Of a DNA stretch of 64,000 nt, positions 25,321 to 38,336 are shown piece by piece (positions within the stretch are counted from its first letter, which is position 1; every line of letters begins with the position of its first letter). A program made the position numbers and the translations under genes. The notes under the pieces are model-generated. The model made no database searches. It had not been told where the DNA came from and was given only the letters and a program-made list of their open reading frames with translations. Source of the DNA: Talpa occidentalis (lineage: Eukaryota > Chordata > Mammalia > Eulipotyphla > Talpidae); assembly GCF_014898055.3 (NCBI RefSeq), contig NW_023601433.1:47239876-47303875 (forward strand), given 5' to 3'.

Positions 25321-28055
25321 AAACATGGCATTTTCATTGAATAGTAGTTGAAATATTCTGAGGTGATGTCATAAATTTAAATTTTGCTTTTGTATCAGTT
25401 GGCATATTAAATGAGTCCTATTCCTGAAAAGCATAAAACTCTGATTTACATCTATTTTTAAATATTAAAAAATATTTGTACTGAGAGTTTGGAATTTTGG
25501 TGGGGAAAAATATTTCTTATTCCCATTGTATAGCCAGGGAAGATAAGTCTTTTGATACTCATTTTACAATAGAATTAGAGGCAGACAAGGAATAGGGTGT
25601 GAGAGGGAAAAACATCATTGATTTTCACCCAAATTGGATATATTCTGTCATGCTATGTGTATTCGACAGGATGACCAGTCATTTGAAACATTTTAATTTT
25701 GATTCTGGGAAGTCATATAGTTTAGTGCATGTGACTGGGAAAGATTTCTTGGGTAGAGATGCTAATTTTAGACTGTTGTCAGTTTAAATGTTCTTAAGAG
25801 GATTAAACAAATTCCATAGCAAATAAAGGGACTTGTTTGGGGTAGCCACCCCCCTCCCCACAATAATTTCTAGAAAACACACTCTAGTCATTTGCTAAAC
25901 TAAATATACAGGCATATTAATACTCCCAGCTCATATGAATGGACAGTCACGGAAGGAACTTCATCTGTAGGCTAGGGTTCAGCTATTTGAGCTGCACACT
26001 ATGTTTTAATTAGAATTTATTTACAGCTAGAAGCTGCTCCTGTGTTTTTCTCCCCAAAGTCAACAATGAAGCATTCCTCCTTGCTTCATCATTAGTATTC
26101 AAAGCTCCATCAGCCTGCAGTTCAAACTCTTTCCCTTATTTTTGTCAGAGAAGATGATGGAGCAAGGTTGCTTAGAAACACTTAGCCATACTCTCAACGG
26201 GAATTATCAATCTGTTCTTTACGTTCACCTCCACATGCAGGGGAGAAAATTGAGTTTTGCTGCTGACAACGCTAATTGATTGCTAGTTGTTTTAGTGGGA
26301 GTCTGATGTTGAAAACTAAATTTCCTTTCATTTTTATGCATTAGATGCAGAAAAAATACAGTCATACATTCCACTGTAACAGATACTATCTTAGAGGTAT
26401 CTAAATTTGGATTTGTATGTTTTAGTATTCAGATCTTGACACTGGTCAACCTACAGGATTATCTCTGGGTTGTGGAGACTGTTTCTGTAGTGATTTCTTT
26501 GGCTTCCAATGAATTCACACAGCCGTCCCCTTCAATAGAGTTCTGATTAGTGCAGTCAGGGAGTGACACACAAAACTGGGGGTGGGGTGAGATGAAAACC
26601 AGCCGCCATCTGGTTAATTCTAATTTTATATGGCCCCCAAATTGCTTTTGTCTCTCCCCCACCCCCCTTCTTATCAGAGTCGTCTTAAAAAAATTCTTGC
26701 TCTAAAATACAAATTAATGGATGTGGTGTGTTTCTATGGATGATTTCATTTGACACAAATTCTCTTTCAAAGAGTCTGTTATTTGACTATTACAAGCTCT
26801 TCAAAACTAAAAGAAGTGCACACACTGCTGTTAGGAGAGTCAGACCTCTGAGGTATTAGGGATAGGTAGAATTGGGGTAAGAAAGCAAGAACAGGCAAAC
26901 AAACAGTACTGTTTTGTTTTGGATCCGTAATCTGGTCCTTTTTAGCACCTACACTAGCTTTTGTGTTTAAATTATAGTGTCTTTTGTCATAATGTATTTT
27001 ATCAAAGATTCTCATTGAAACTAATGGCTTGAAATTTGGAGAGGTCTTACCTCTTACTCTCTTGCCAGTAATCTTTAAGACTGGTTCTTACTTATTCAAA
27101 AGTACGCACATAAAAATCAAACTGGCAATAGCACTGCTTATTCCCTGCCTTGCTCTTTTCTAATTATGATTTAATGGAAAGGAAAGCTGATTAATTAAAC
27201 CCATCCCAGGCCTTCTCATTCCCATAGGAAAGAACCAAATATCTGATTTTTTTTTTTAATTTTTCACAAGTGCCATGATGTCCAAGCCCCTTTAAATTAG
27301 AAGGTTTTTTGATGTGAATTCTCACATTAGGCTTGAGATTTCAGATTGCACAAAAGCTAATCCTAATGGGTGGACTGTGTTCTTTGTGTATATGAGTAGA
27401 AATGGGTCCAGAGAAATTTTATGTCCATAAAGTTTCCATTAACACCAATTTGGAGGAGAAAAAGGAAAAAAAAAAACCCAAGTATCTAATAATTATAGCT
27501 TAAGGCTTCAAATTCTTTTGGGCATCATATAGGAAATCTCATAAAATAAATATTATGGGATCTTGAATGTGATTTGTGAGGCATTTGTGCATTCTCCAAA
27601 TTATGTTTCTTTCATTTTATAAAAATGTTAATATATATTACATAAACTATTCTGTACAAAATTATTAATGTCAGTGATGCCAGAATGGCTGATAACTCTG
27701 AATGACTATATAGGAATGGGGCTTTTAGTGACGTTTGATGCTAACAACCTGTGAAAGTGTTTCTTGTACTAAAGTTTCTAGAGATCTACTAGGTTCTTCT
27801 TGAGAGAGTATATGTTCTGAGTGCTTGGGAGAGGTAGCTTCCAAATCTTGGTTTTGTGAGTCTCTGTCTAAAAGTAGCACTGTCATTCTTTATTCACAGA
27901 GTCAGAGTATACAAAAGTCCCTAAAATCTTGAAGATGTTTTGGCTGAATTTAATTAGTTTTCATTTCAGGAAACTAAATGGCTCGAGTAAGGCCATAAAA
28001 CCCCCACATGATGAGTTTTCAGCCATCTTAACCATCCTTTCATTAGGGGAAGCCT
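25321..28055. other. Repeat-poor non-coding DNA
   Basis: No young repeat and no recognisable exon. 25840-27480 has a more balanced composition than its surroundings and no obvious mobile element. That makes it a candidate for conserved non-coding sequence, but conservation cannot be judged from one genome. Confidence 0.4.
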
Positions 28056-28091
28056 TTATTTATTTGTTTGTTTGTTTATTTATTTATTTAG
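28056..28091. repeat. (TTTA)n/(TTTG)n microsatellite
   Basis: Runs of tttatttatttgtttgtttg type tetranucleotides, about nine units with internal T/G variation. Confidence 0.9.
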
Positions 28092-28164
28092 AATTTCTAG
28101 TGCTACTACTTGTAGGAAATAAGACAATCCCTCCGACCCCTCCCCTTTTAAGATAAGCTGTCAA

Positions 28165-28445
28165 GGGGCCTCCCTGGTGGCGCAAGAGGTTAAGACACAA
28201 CCTATAAAGCCTCTGCAGCCTCTGCAGCATGAGCTCCTTCCGCCGGCCAGCCAGGGAGCTACCCATATGATGCGGCAGACCTCTCCTGACTCACCTGATG
28301 CTCCCCTCAGCAGCCTATTTCAGTAGATCTGCCTGTTCTGCTCCCCACTCTGTCTCTGGTGAATCTTCTCACCTCCCCCACACCTCTGGCCTGTGCCCCA
28401 GCTCTTGAATGCATGCATAGATGGATAAATCTTTAAAAAAAAAAA
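28165..28445 (+). mobile_element. tRNA-derived SINE with perfect target duplication
   Basis: Plus-strand copy with head ggggcctccctggtggcgca, CT-rich body and tail gatggataaatctt plus poly-A. It is bracketed by a perfect 15-bp duplication aagataagctgtcaa at 28150-28164 and 28446-28460. The tRNA part is diverged (gcatgagctcc replaces the B box), so this copy is probably not transcriptionally competent. Confidence 0.95.
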
Positions 28446-28504
28446 AAGATAAGCTGTCAAATAAGAGATCAATAAGCAGAGGCCATTGATCAAGTGTCCT
28501 TATT

Positions 28505-29233
28505 TATTTTAATCAATATTTTCAATTAGATCAACTTATTTAACAGTGCTATTCAGTATGTCTCCCCCCCTACCCCATCTCTTGTGTCCCCTTGTCTCTT
28601 TCTTCCCCCTCCTCCCTTTCCCACTTAACCTCAGAGAACTTAGGATGTTTATTGATACTCACTAGGGTTTTTTTTTATCCTTATATCATTGTTCATTTTT
28701 ATATAATATTTGGATTCTCCCCTCAGGTTTGGTTCCCATCATTCTCCCATCACCACATCATCAGTGAACCATTACCATACATAGTCCTTGATGCACATAC
28801 CTCAGCTTGCTGTGTGCCCTGTCGATGTTCAGCTTGCAAGTTGTAGCCTTACTGAAGCTGCTTGTTTTTTTTATTCTTTTGCTCATTTTCTCTATATTGC
28901 ACATATAAGTGAAACTATCCAATATTTATCCTTTTCCTTCTGACTTATTTCATCTAGCATATACCTTTACATCTACATCCATGTTGCTGCAAAGGACATT
29001 AATTTATCTTTTTGATTGCTGAATAGTAGTCCATTAGATATTTGAATTTGTTGTATTCTATTAGACTTTTGAGATTGTTGTACAACATGGAATTGTCTGC
29101 TATGTGGATGTCTGATGTTTATTTTTAATCATTCTGACTTTGCACATAGTTCTGGCAAATTCCCTCCATTTCATTGAAAATGTCTCTATTTTGTCATTTC
29201 TTATGGCAGTATAATACCCCACGGTGTGTATTC
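28505..29233 (-). mobile_element. Older L1 3'-end fragment
   Basis: Antisense L1 3' region: a C-rich tract (the G-rich 3'UTR tract on the sense strand) near 28562-28620. Then taagtgaaactatccaatatttatcc, catccatgttgctgcaaaggac and tttttgattgctgaatagtagtcca follow, which match the end of ORF2 seen in the two younger L1s here. A second, partly overlapping match (cattgaaaatgtctctattttgtcatttcttatggcagtataatacccca, 29160-29225) suggests a rearrangement or a second fragment. Confidence 0.7.
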
Positions 29234-30689
29234 ACCAGAAACATCTAAATTTCAGTGTAAACTGTTAAGGAGCTGGTCTTAATTGCAACCTTCTAGGTAT
29301 AGGCAGAGCTTGGCTATTAAGTTTGCTCACTGAGAATTTTGGATAAAATGTTAAAAACCTATTCCCTTGTTGTTGGGATTCATAGAATCCCAAAATTGAG
29401 CATTTTAACTGCTAATGAGGAGTGCAGTTTGAATTAAAATTCATCTAGTTGTAAGAATGAATTATTATGTCCCTCTAACAAGTTGGGCTTAATAAACTAT
29501 TAGAGTTTTCAATGGAAACAAAAACAGTCCATTATGTATTAATTTTTCATGAATAGTCCTTGTACCCTACCTTCCTCACTGAAAAGCAAAATAGTTTTTC
29601 TTAGAACTATTTTACTGCTCAGCAAAATACTGCTCAGCTCACCAACATAGTTTATAAAGTAACTCAAACATTAAAAATTTGAATATGCTTATGAATATGT
29701 TGGCTAAAACTACAAGAGAGAAGCGACTTTTGGAATTCAAAACTAAAGATTCAGTACTTACAGGATTAGACACATGCATTTTATTTTCCTATTTTTGGAA
29801 ATTTTATCTGAGCATATAATTTTTCTCTGCTTAAGGGAAAAAAAAATCGGTGACACTGGAATTACCTATTCCCATTTAATAAATATGTATCAAGTGTAAT
29901 CTCACCTACTGCTTCTGGTTACCTGAGTAGTGAAGAAAGACTTCCTTAGCCAGTTAATCCTCATTCAAATAACTATGAATGGTCTTAGTTTTTAAATTTC
30001 TTCTGATAATATAATTTTCCTAAAAGTTTTGGTGACATGTGGTGATGTTGACATGTGGTGACTTTTAAAAAATTTACCGTCACTTGTCACAGTATTATAT
30101 TCATAATCATGTAATCTTTTTGTGAGCCATTTTCTTCCTCCTAATTTAAAAATATTTTAAAATCAAATAAAAAATAAATGTCTTGTGCTACACCTTGATC
30201 TTGTATTCCACAGCTTCCAGGAATCTAAGAATCTAAGAAATAAATTTGTTTGTAAAAAGAAAAGTATTTTGTGATAATGATATAATCATTCCTCACACTC
30301 CCATTCTTGTATAGAATGCTATGTACGCTGATGTTTGAATTCGACACAATAACATGTTTCTTAGTGTGCATTTGGCTAATGTTTTGCTGATTTTTTAAGG
30401 AAAATATAGTATTTTGTAGATAAATAATTATAAAATACTGCTTGTCTGACATTTAGAAAGTTTCCCATATATTTTTAGGTAGTGTGTAGAAGACTGTGAT
30501 GAGTTCAGATTTGCATATTAACACTTATTAATTATTAATCACACTAAGGAATCTTTTTTTGATTTTCAGTGGCTTTAGGGTTTTTATATGGAGATACTAA
30601 ATGCAACAAATGTAATTAAGTCTGTGTCAGCTGAAACATTTTATATTCAATACCATCAAAAAAAAGTTAGGAAAGGGAATTGGGCACTT
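29234..30689. other. Non-coding DNA, nothing recognised
   Basis: AT-rich, unique-looking; no exon or RNA gene. Confidence 0.5.
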
Positions 30690-30830
30690 GACATTTGAGG
30701 GCATCCTTTTTACACTTGTTAGAATTAAAGATCAGAGAGGTTAATTCGCCTGAAGTCAAACAGTGAGCAAGTTTTGAAGCATGATTTTACTTCTTGTCTG
30801 ACATCATATTTCTGTTCTTTAACTTGCAAA
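30690..30830 (-). mobile_element. Ancient MIR fragment (weak)
   Basis: agatcagagaggttaattcgcctgaagtcaaacagtgagcaagttttgaagcatgattt matches the reverse-complement MIR order (gaggttaagtaacttgcccaaggtcacacagctagtaag) with divergence. Confidence 0.45.
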
Positions 30831-33289
30831 TTGCTGCATTTGAGAAAAGAGTATATCACCCCAGGCCCTGCCGTCCCATAGCAGTTGACTCTTATTATAT
30901 TATTAATTAATGTTATTACTGTTTTATTGTTTTTATACCTACCTCAGAGTTTATTTTTTATGAAAATAATCTTCAAGGTTAAAATCTCTAAGATTTTTAT
31001 TTCTTTATTAACATTTTAAAATATGATTTATGTGGCTTTTGTATCATTACTGTATAGACACATTCCAAATGAGCAAGCTTTTAATTTCTACCGAAATTAT
31101 TTGAGTTCACAATAAATTCACTCCTTTTCAGAGTGAGTCTCATTTGCCAAAAAGGGAAACATTACTATGACTGGTTGAATATAAAGGATAATTATGGTGG
31201 AATTTGCATTCATATTTGTAATACTAACTTTACATGGGTGAATTTTGATTTGAGTTTTATTTTCAGGAACAGTTACAACAGGATAAAATGCAGTGTTTTT
31301 GAAGGTAGTTACTACATCTATCTGGGAACCTTAGATAACAGAATTAGCTCTCACAGTGGTTCCTGATGGATTCTGGAAGGGAGAGAAAAGAGAACAAGTG
31401 TATTGACCCCGCAGGAAATGAAGAGAATTTTTTAATGAATGGACGACAGTTGGTTTCACTCCCTCTTAATTTTACCTATCAATAGTTCTCTAATGAACAG
31501 ATCTTGATTATTTATTTTGTTGGATATAGAGCTCTGTGTCATGTAGTAAATGAATTGTACTTGCCATTTAGATCCTCCAACAATTACATGCATTACATGA
31601 TTCTGAGCACAGATGGCTGTAGCATAAATCTGGAAATATTTGTGTCAAGTCTAATGTATAAGGCTTCTAGGTAAAATATTGATAGCTTAGTGTCCAGCTG
31701 TAACTGATGGTTTCTGGTTTTCCTATTATTTTATCTTATTGTTTAAATGAATAATGCTATTACTAATTTAAAAGCCACTGAAAAATTTTAAATTAGGTTT
31801 AAATTGTCAAAATGCATAACTAATGTTTGCATCTCTGTACTTGTGTTAATTAGTGATTTGTAGAAGTACTCTATGGATGAATTTAACCTGTAAATGTTTG
31901 CTGTTCTGACTAGATCAGGGTAAAGAGAAAATACTTGTAAACGACAGTTTTCTTCATGTTTAGAGCTATTTCAGATATGACTTGGTGATTTAAGTTTTTA
32001 TAATACTGATAATATGCATTATACCATTATATATATATACACACTATATATGTATATATATTTAATATTTAATTTAAAATACTCTATTATTTACTGTTAT
32101 TTTTAAATTTAGTGCTTGTCTATGTTAACATTGTTTTAAAAATAAAATTTTAGTAGATAAGCATTTAATTTTTACATATCCTAAATCAGTGTATAGTATT
32201 AGAGAAATGTGTTATATATGTTGATATTCACACTTTGTTAAAGATCTTTTTTTTTTTTTAAACTTCACAGTAATTAGCAATTCTCCTTTCTGGGAAGGTT
32301 GGGCCAAACAAGCTCTCATTAACCTCGAGTTTTCTTTGAGTGGTACACTGTACTAACAGCTATAAATTGCATTTCCTGTTGTTAGTTCCTGTGTAACAAT
32401 CTTTCTTAACTTGTCAATACTAGTCATTATTTCCAGCTCTTTTTATAGAGGAAGTCCTTATAAATAGAGAAGTTAAATTTTAACCTAAAATAATTTTTTC
32501 CCCTAAAGTATCTGGAGTTTCAGAAATACATTCTTTATTTTTAACTTTTATTATAGTTATATTTTAAAAAGAGTTTTAATAATAACATTTCAATATTGTT
32601 CATGTCTTAAAGCAGTAGTGGTGTTGACAACAATCAAATCAATATCTTGTGCTGTATTTGCTGTAGGAATGGATGATGCCAATTGTATAAGCACTTTGAT
32701 TAATATCTAGGTAGAAGGATATAAATGAACTATGGGACTTTTGTGGGAATTTTTTTCTTTGTAAAAGCAAAATGCATTTGGCAAAGAGAAAACTCATACT
32801 TCATATTTAAAACCTGCTTTTGTTATTTTTAATATACAGCTAAATTTTTCTTGAAGTAAGTTTACACATGATATTAAAGTTTACAGATTTTCTTTCATGT
32901 TTGAAAAGTGATTGCCATCATGATACTAGCTTGTCACCTAAAGCAGAGGTTTCCAACTATCTTGCATCAAACCACTTTTTAAAAACTCATATTTTAAGAA
33001 TTTGAAATAAGTGATGTAAAAACATAAATTTGAAAAGAGCAAGTTGTTTACTGAAATAAGAAAAATGTGATTATGTCTTTTAAGTGACATAATGGCATAG
33101 AGACTAAATTTACTATCTTGATATAATTAACCTAGCTATCATAATTGGGTATAGTTGGACAATAAATTATCTTACATTTCTGACCAGCAATTAGTAATAC
33201 TGATGCTCTAAAATTATGTTAATGCCATTTATTTAATTGACAGTATTGCTTAATATTATGAGGTTATGCCTGACAATCAGTTTGCCAAC
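30831..33289. other. Non-coding DNA, no gene seen
   Basis: AT-rich unique-looking sequence; an interrupted TA-repeat lies at 32028-32062. No exon or RNA gene. Confidence 0.5.
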
Positions 33290-33430
33290 AACCTGTTAAT
33301 ATTTCTATGTACTGGGACAGGTTACCACATTTTTTTGTGTCTCAATTTCCTATCCCTAAAATATGAATAAGATATGCCTACTTCATAAATTTGATTTAAT
33401 ATATGAATGACTTACAGTGAAACACTGAAC
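33290..33430 (+). mobile_element. Ancient MIR fragment
   Basis: gggacaggttaccac, tgtctcaatttcctatccctaaaatatg, aataagatatgcctacttcat and gatttaatatatgaatgacttacagtg follow the forward MIR core (cctcagtttcctcatctgtaaaatggg ... cctacctcatagggttgtt). Confidence 0.55.
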
Positions 33431-33955
33431 ATAATATACAAATGGCTTGCAGTTATAGACCTAAATAATGACATGCATTTACATATCCTCTCAAAACATG
33501 AGCATCCTAAATGTCTGCTCAGTCAACTTATGTGTGTGATAAAAACTCCCTTAAGAGAAATTCAGACAATAGAAAAATCTATGCTTTGCATAGTCATATG
33601 TCCCAAAATGAGGTGCGATGTTTTATTAATTATGTGACTCAATAATGTTATTAAGGACTCAACTCTCTTATTTCTGTCATCCTCAGCATGTAGGTGAGTT
33701 CTCAGGTACACATAACTGTAGCATCTCCATCTGACTCAACCTAAAATGTGAGTTGGAAACCTATCCTCTAAGCCCCCAGAAAACTCTATCTGATAACTGG
33801 TGGACCAGAATGAGACTCTTAGGCTTTTCTTAGTAAAGCCTGAAAATGAAGTGAAATTACGATGAGTTACCAGAGGAAAATAGATACCTGAAAGAAGTAG
33901 AGTTTCTATTCATGAGTAAATACAATGGCAAAAATACTGAACATTTGAATAAAGG

Positions 33956-34003
33956 GCACTAGCATTTGGAGATATATATATATATATCTCCAAATGCTAG
34001 TGC
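33956..34003. repeat. 48-bp perfect palindrome
   Basis: The left arm 33956-33979 is the exact reverse complement of 33980-34003, with no spacer; the centre is an AT run. The right arm's outer part (ccaaatgctagtgcatttatatata) recurs as a direct copy at about 34029-34053, running into a long AT repeat. It could extrude as a cruciform. Confidence 0.95.
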
Positions 34004-34042
34004 ATTTATATATATGCACTATATAGCACCAAATGCTAGTGC

Positions 34043-34043
<1 letters not shown>

Positions 34044-34082
<39 letters not shown>
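34044..34082. repeat. (AT)n microsatellite
   Basis: About 18 uninterrupted AT units directly follow the palindrome and its extra arm copy. Confidence 0.97.
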
Positions 34083-34084
<2 letters not shown>

Positions 34085-37000
34085 TACCTGCCTGAAAATG
34101 AATTAATTGTAATACATGTATAATTTGTCTTCACAAAAATCCTTAGAGATAGAAATTGTTAACTTTTTTTCATGGATAGAGAGGATCAATAGACCAAGGT
34201 GGTAGAAATAGTAACTGCTGATATATATGTAATCCTTCAAAGCTTGTTTTTCTCATTATAAAAAGCAATTTCTTACTTCCATTGGGCTTCATGGTATTAA
34301 CTCATTGCCTTACTCCTACTTTATCATAATGCTGATTTAGTTATTTTTTAAAGACAGGTTTGAGTATTACATATGAACAGATTCTCTATCCAAGACACTG
34401 TTCCAAGTTGTCATATTAATACCATTTTTCCTAACAAATTGCTTTATTAAGTATCAGTTGGATGCAGGATTTGTGAAGTGCTTCATTAACATATAGTGTT
34501 ATCTAAGTACTTCTGTTTAGCCCTTTGACACCTCAACTCATTCTAACACATGTTCTAAATTCTAATTTTCAAGGTGTTAGGGGAAAAAAAAAACAAAACA
34601 TCCAGCCCAAAACATTCACTTTTGTCTTTACTTTATATTTTATTAATTTTATAACCCGGGCACCTGAAAGAATGGTGATATAAAATATGATTGTATTTTG
34701 AAGGATGAGTGATTATAGTGTTAAGGTTAATGTACAGTAGAATTAACTAGTGTTCATGGGATTAGAAAGATGGATATTTTAAAATTAAATCATTACTTTT
34801 CTTAGGTTGTGGAGGTCATATTCTTTCTGTGCCTCTCTCCTCCCTCCAGAAGGTGATGATTCATTTGGTTGAAATTATTCATATTCTCCTTGGTTTGAAA
34901 AAATGTTTTTAACATTTATGGAAAGGATAAACTTGAAAAAAATTAAATGGTAATCCTCCCTTAAAATTTCTGAGACTACACTTGGAAGACAGAAAACCAG
35001 AATGGACCTCTAGAGTAAATGTGTATGCAATGTTGGTGCCACAGATGCCATGATGCGGAAAATGACATTGTAATATGGCTTCCTTGCTGTACCTGGCCTT
35101 AATAAGTATGATTTCGGATTAAGTGTAAATAGAAATTTGAACTGACAAATCAAAAACTAAAAAGTCTGAGATTGGAGGAGAAATGCAAAGAAAGTAAAGA
35201 TGTCTATCAGTTCAGCTTTTAACTGTCGTGGTGAAAGACTGTAGAAGGCTGGAATAATTTAATCCCTCCACCACAGTGTGTGAAGAATGGAGATAAAGGG
35301 GATTTCTTGCAATTCCTCTTCCTACCTCATTCCTCCAAGATTGGGGAGCAAGAAATATTTTACATCAGAAATTTGAAGTGTTAGAAATAACCTTCTTTGA
35401 TCCATCCCTTCTCCCCTCTCAGAATTGGAATCACAACTGTTGCACATTTGATGTTGTGTGGCAGTAACACCTGTTTTTTGCTGCTAGTTTTTTTTTGTTT
35501 TTATTTTCTTACACCAATAGTGGTTTGCAGGACACCTCTCTGGAGGACATGCTCAGAGGGAAACACCTGTGGCTAATATGACCTAAAATCCTATTATTTT
35601 TGCATACAAATGCTGAGTTAGTTCTAACTACCTCAGCAGATCAGAATGAGGTGCTGACACTTTATTCCCCTAGCTATTCTTAGTAATTCATGCAAATGTG
35701 AATATAATCTAATGCCATTGTTTCAAAAGAAAAGATTAAAAACAAGCTTAGTGGGGATGCTGTTCTTTCTTTCCCTATCTCCCCTCCCCAAACAGGTCAT
35801 AGGATACAGGACCCATTTTCAAAAGTCCCAGATTCCCTGGAATTTTAAAATTATAGTGCTTGGATTTGTTGACACCCACTTTTAAAGAATACTAATCATT
35901 GTTAGTACTAGAACCACTTATCAGAAATAAAATTTTTATCTCTTATCTATCACCAAATACCTAAGGGTACTTTTGGAAGTGACACCTTAACGATTTCCTT
36001 ATGAATTGTGTTTATGAATGTTTATGAACACATTCCTCAGCCCAAGGTTGTGTTGGAACTGACTTAGTGTAATTCACATACATAAGGTGTCTTATGTTTA
36101 TATTTTGACAGTGTAATTGGTTAGATGTCCATTGACTTCATATTATTTTAAAGCATTTTTTGTATTAAAAAAGTGTTTAGTTATCCCTAGTTTGCTTATA
36201 CTAATAAAAATGCACTGTGACTATCTTTGTATCTAGGACAGGCAGTTTTTGTTGTTTGCTTTTTTTTAACCCATGAGCAGGAGCTTATTATTCTCACTGA
36301 TTCTAGAACTAAAAAAGATTAGATTAAACAAGTACATAAAATGGAGGAAACCAAAAATGAATATTTTCATTTAACATACAGATTTGATTTGCAGTAACAC
36401 TGCCTATAGTAGACTTTTGTCCTTTTTTCATTATCAATTCCTGTGCATAACACAACCCCTTAAACTTTTTTAATAGCACAAATAAAAATATCTGTTTTTG
36501 ATGACTATAGTATCAATAATTTTTTTTAACATGGCCTACTTTTGAACAATAGCTGTTCTGGGATTGATAAATACTATCAATATGTGCCAATATGCCAGTA
36601 TAGAACATACTGAAGAGTATATGGTAAAGTCTGTAGGTCAGAGTAAGGTCAAGGAAAAGTCTGCCAAATGCTGCTTGGGGCTTGAGTCTCACTTTAGGAA
36701 TCATGGTTAACAATAGTTTTTCATATTTAAATCTTAAAAATTAAGTATTTTCCCCCATAGAGATAAAAATTTACCATTATTTTAAATTACTTTGAAATTG
36801 TATGCTCTGTAGGATGCACTGTGCTTTATGATGCAGCTAATTGAAGCCCATGTCCCATATCTGCTTCTAATTCAGACTTTTAAAAATCATGACTTTAGCA
36901 AAGATAGTTTGTTAAACAAGAAAGCTTCTCTCTTCACTGGCTCACTTTCAGTGCGTGTTTCTGTATCACATGAACAATCTCAGTTCAGCTACCAGGATCA

Positions 37001-38295
37001 TTTTAAATAACATCCATTGTACTCTTCTCATTTTGACAAGTGCTAGCAATAGAAAGCTCTGAAGTGCATTTTGTTGTTATAGTCACTTCTATTCTCATTG
37101 AGTAAGTAAGTTCAAATTATACTGCTGTCCTGAGAGTCATTCTTTTCATCACTTACTGTGTCTTTGTGTTGTGTGAGTAACTCTATTTATTAAACTGTGG
37201 AATAATGATTTACAGAGGAAATTGTGGCATTGATGAATGGGCATTCACTTAAGGAATCTTGATGCTGGGATGTTAAAAAGGTAGCAATCTTGTTTTCTCT
37301 TTTGTTGGTGTATGTCTGTTCTTCTGGCTGGTAGCTAATGTAACTCAGAATTCACTTCTAAGTGCTTTATTTTTCTTCTAGAAAGTATTGTCAAAGCTCC
37401 AGAGACTTTCTGTTTAAAATAAAATTGGGTTCAAAAAAATCTGTGGCTGATTCTCTAGAGTTCATGACCATTGCCTGAATTTCCATGGGTAAGTCTAGGT
37501 ACTTAGCAGTTAGAAAGATGAGGCCAAGACATTTCACCCAAGGTATGCGTTAATAGAAAATCACAGCAACTTTGTATCAATTAATCAACAAGCCTGTTTA
37601 TCTTAGATCAATGAAAAGTACTACTCTCCCAATAAGGTCAATCAAATTGAACTCGTCTAAGAAGTGCAAAATTAACTGAAACAAAATGTAAGTTATGTTA
37701 CTAATAATTAAAAGATACTCAGAAGCACAGAGGAATTATGAAGAGCGAGTGCTTTGGCATTGGAGTGCAGGAAAACTTAAAGACTTTTAAAAAGAAGAAA
37801 AAAACAGGCTTTTAATTCTAAGCGAGCAGTTAACCCAAGCAGAGGGAATAGCAGAAATGTGGGTTTGGAGGCTTGTAGTTAATCATTGATTCAGTATGAT
37901 TGAAATAAATGGTAACTGCACATTAATACAGACTGAGGCAACCATACTTTTTTTTGCAATAATAAATAGCTTTATTCTCTTGCAAATTTAGTATTACTGG
38001 ATCAAAAGGACTATCAGAAGAGATAGAACTCATTCCTCAGTTACTTATGACTTAATACTTTGAGAAAATGAGTTAGTAGAAAAAATAAGAACAATTTTGT
38101 CAATTGTTTTAAAGATCAAGGCAATAGTTTACTCAATGAGTCTTATAAGTCCAGATAGCTAATACAATGAAATAGGATTACTGTTAAGAAATACACTTAC
38201 CAAAAACTTTGTCAAAGTCTCCACTCAAATTGGTTTTAGAATATGAAAGTCGACTAACCTCTAAGGTAACAATGCTGGAGTCTTTTGGGGTTTAG
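34083..38295. other. Non-coding DNA, no gene seen
   Basis: AT-rich unique-looking sequence. A very weak MIR-like string lies near 34140-34205. No exon, RNA gene or young repeat is evident. Confidence 0.5.
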
Positions 38296-38336
38296 CAAAA
38301 AGAGATCTAATGGACCACTCCATTAGATCTTTTTTG
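38296..38336. repeat. Strong short hairpin
   Basis: agatctaatgga (38303-38314) and tccattagatct (38319-38330) are perfect 12-bp inverted repeats around the loop ccac. The outer caaaaag/tttttg segments extend the stem to about 18-19 pairs, with one G-T pair. It could be a relic of a palindromic transposon or a chance inverted repeat. No miRNA-like loop is present. Confidence 0.85.

Noticed and set aside
32940..33000. Possible DNA-transposon end (gcagaggtttccaacta)
   Set aside because: Only a short similarity to hAT-type ends; no paired terminus or family body is visible.
33956..34082. CRISPR-like or clustered repeat array
   Set aside because: Only a palindrome with one extra arm copy; there are no regular spacers, and the context is mammalian.
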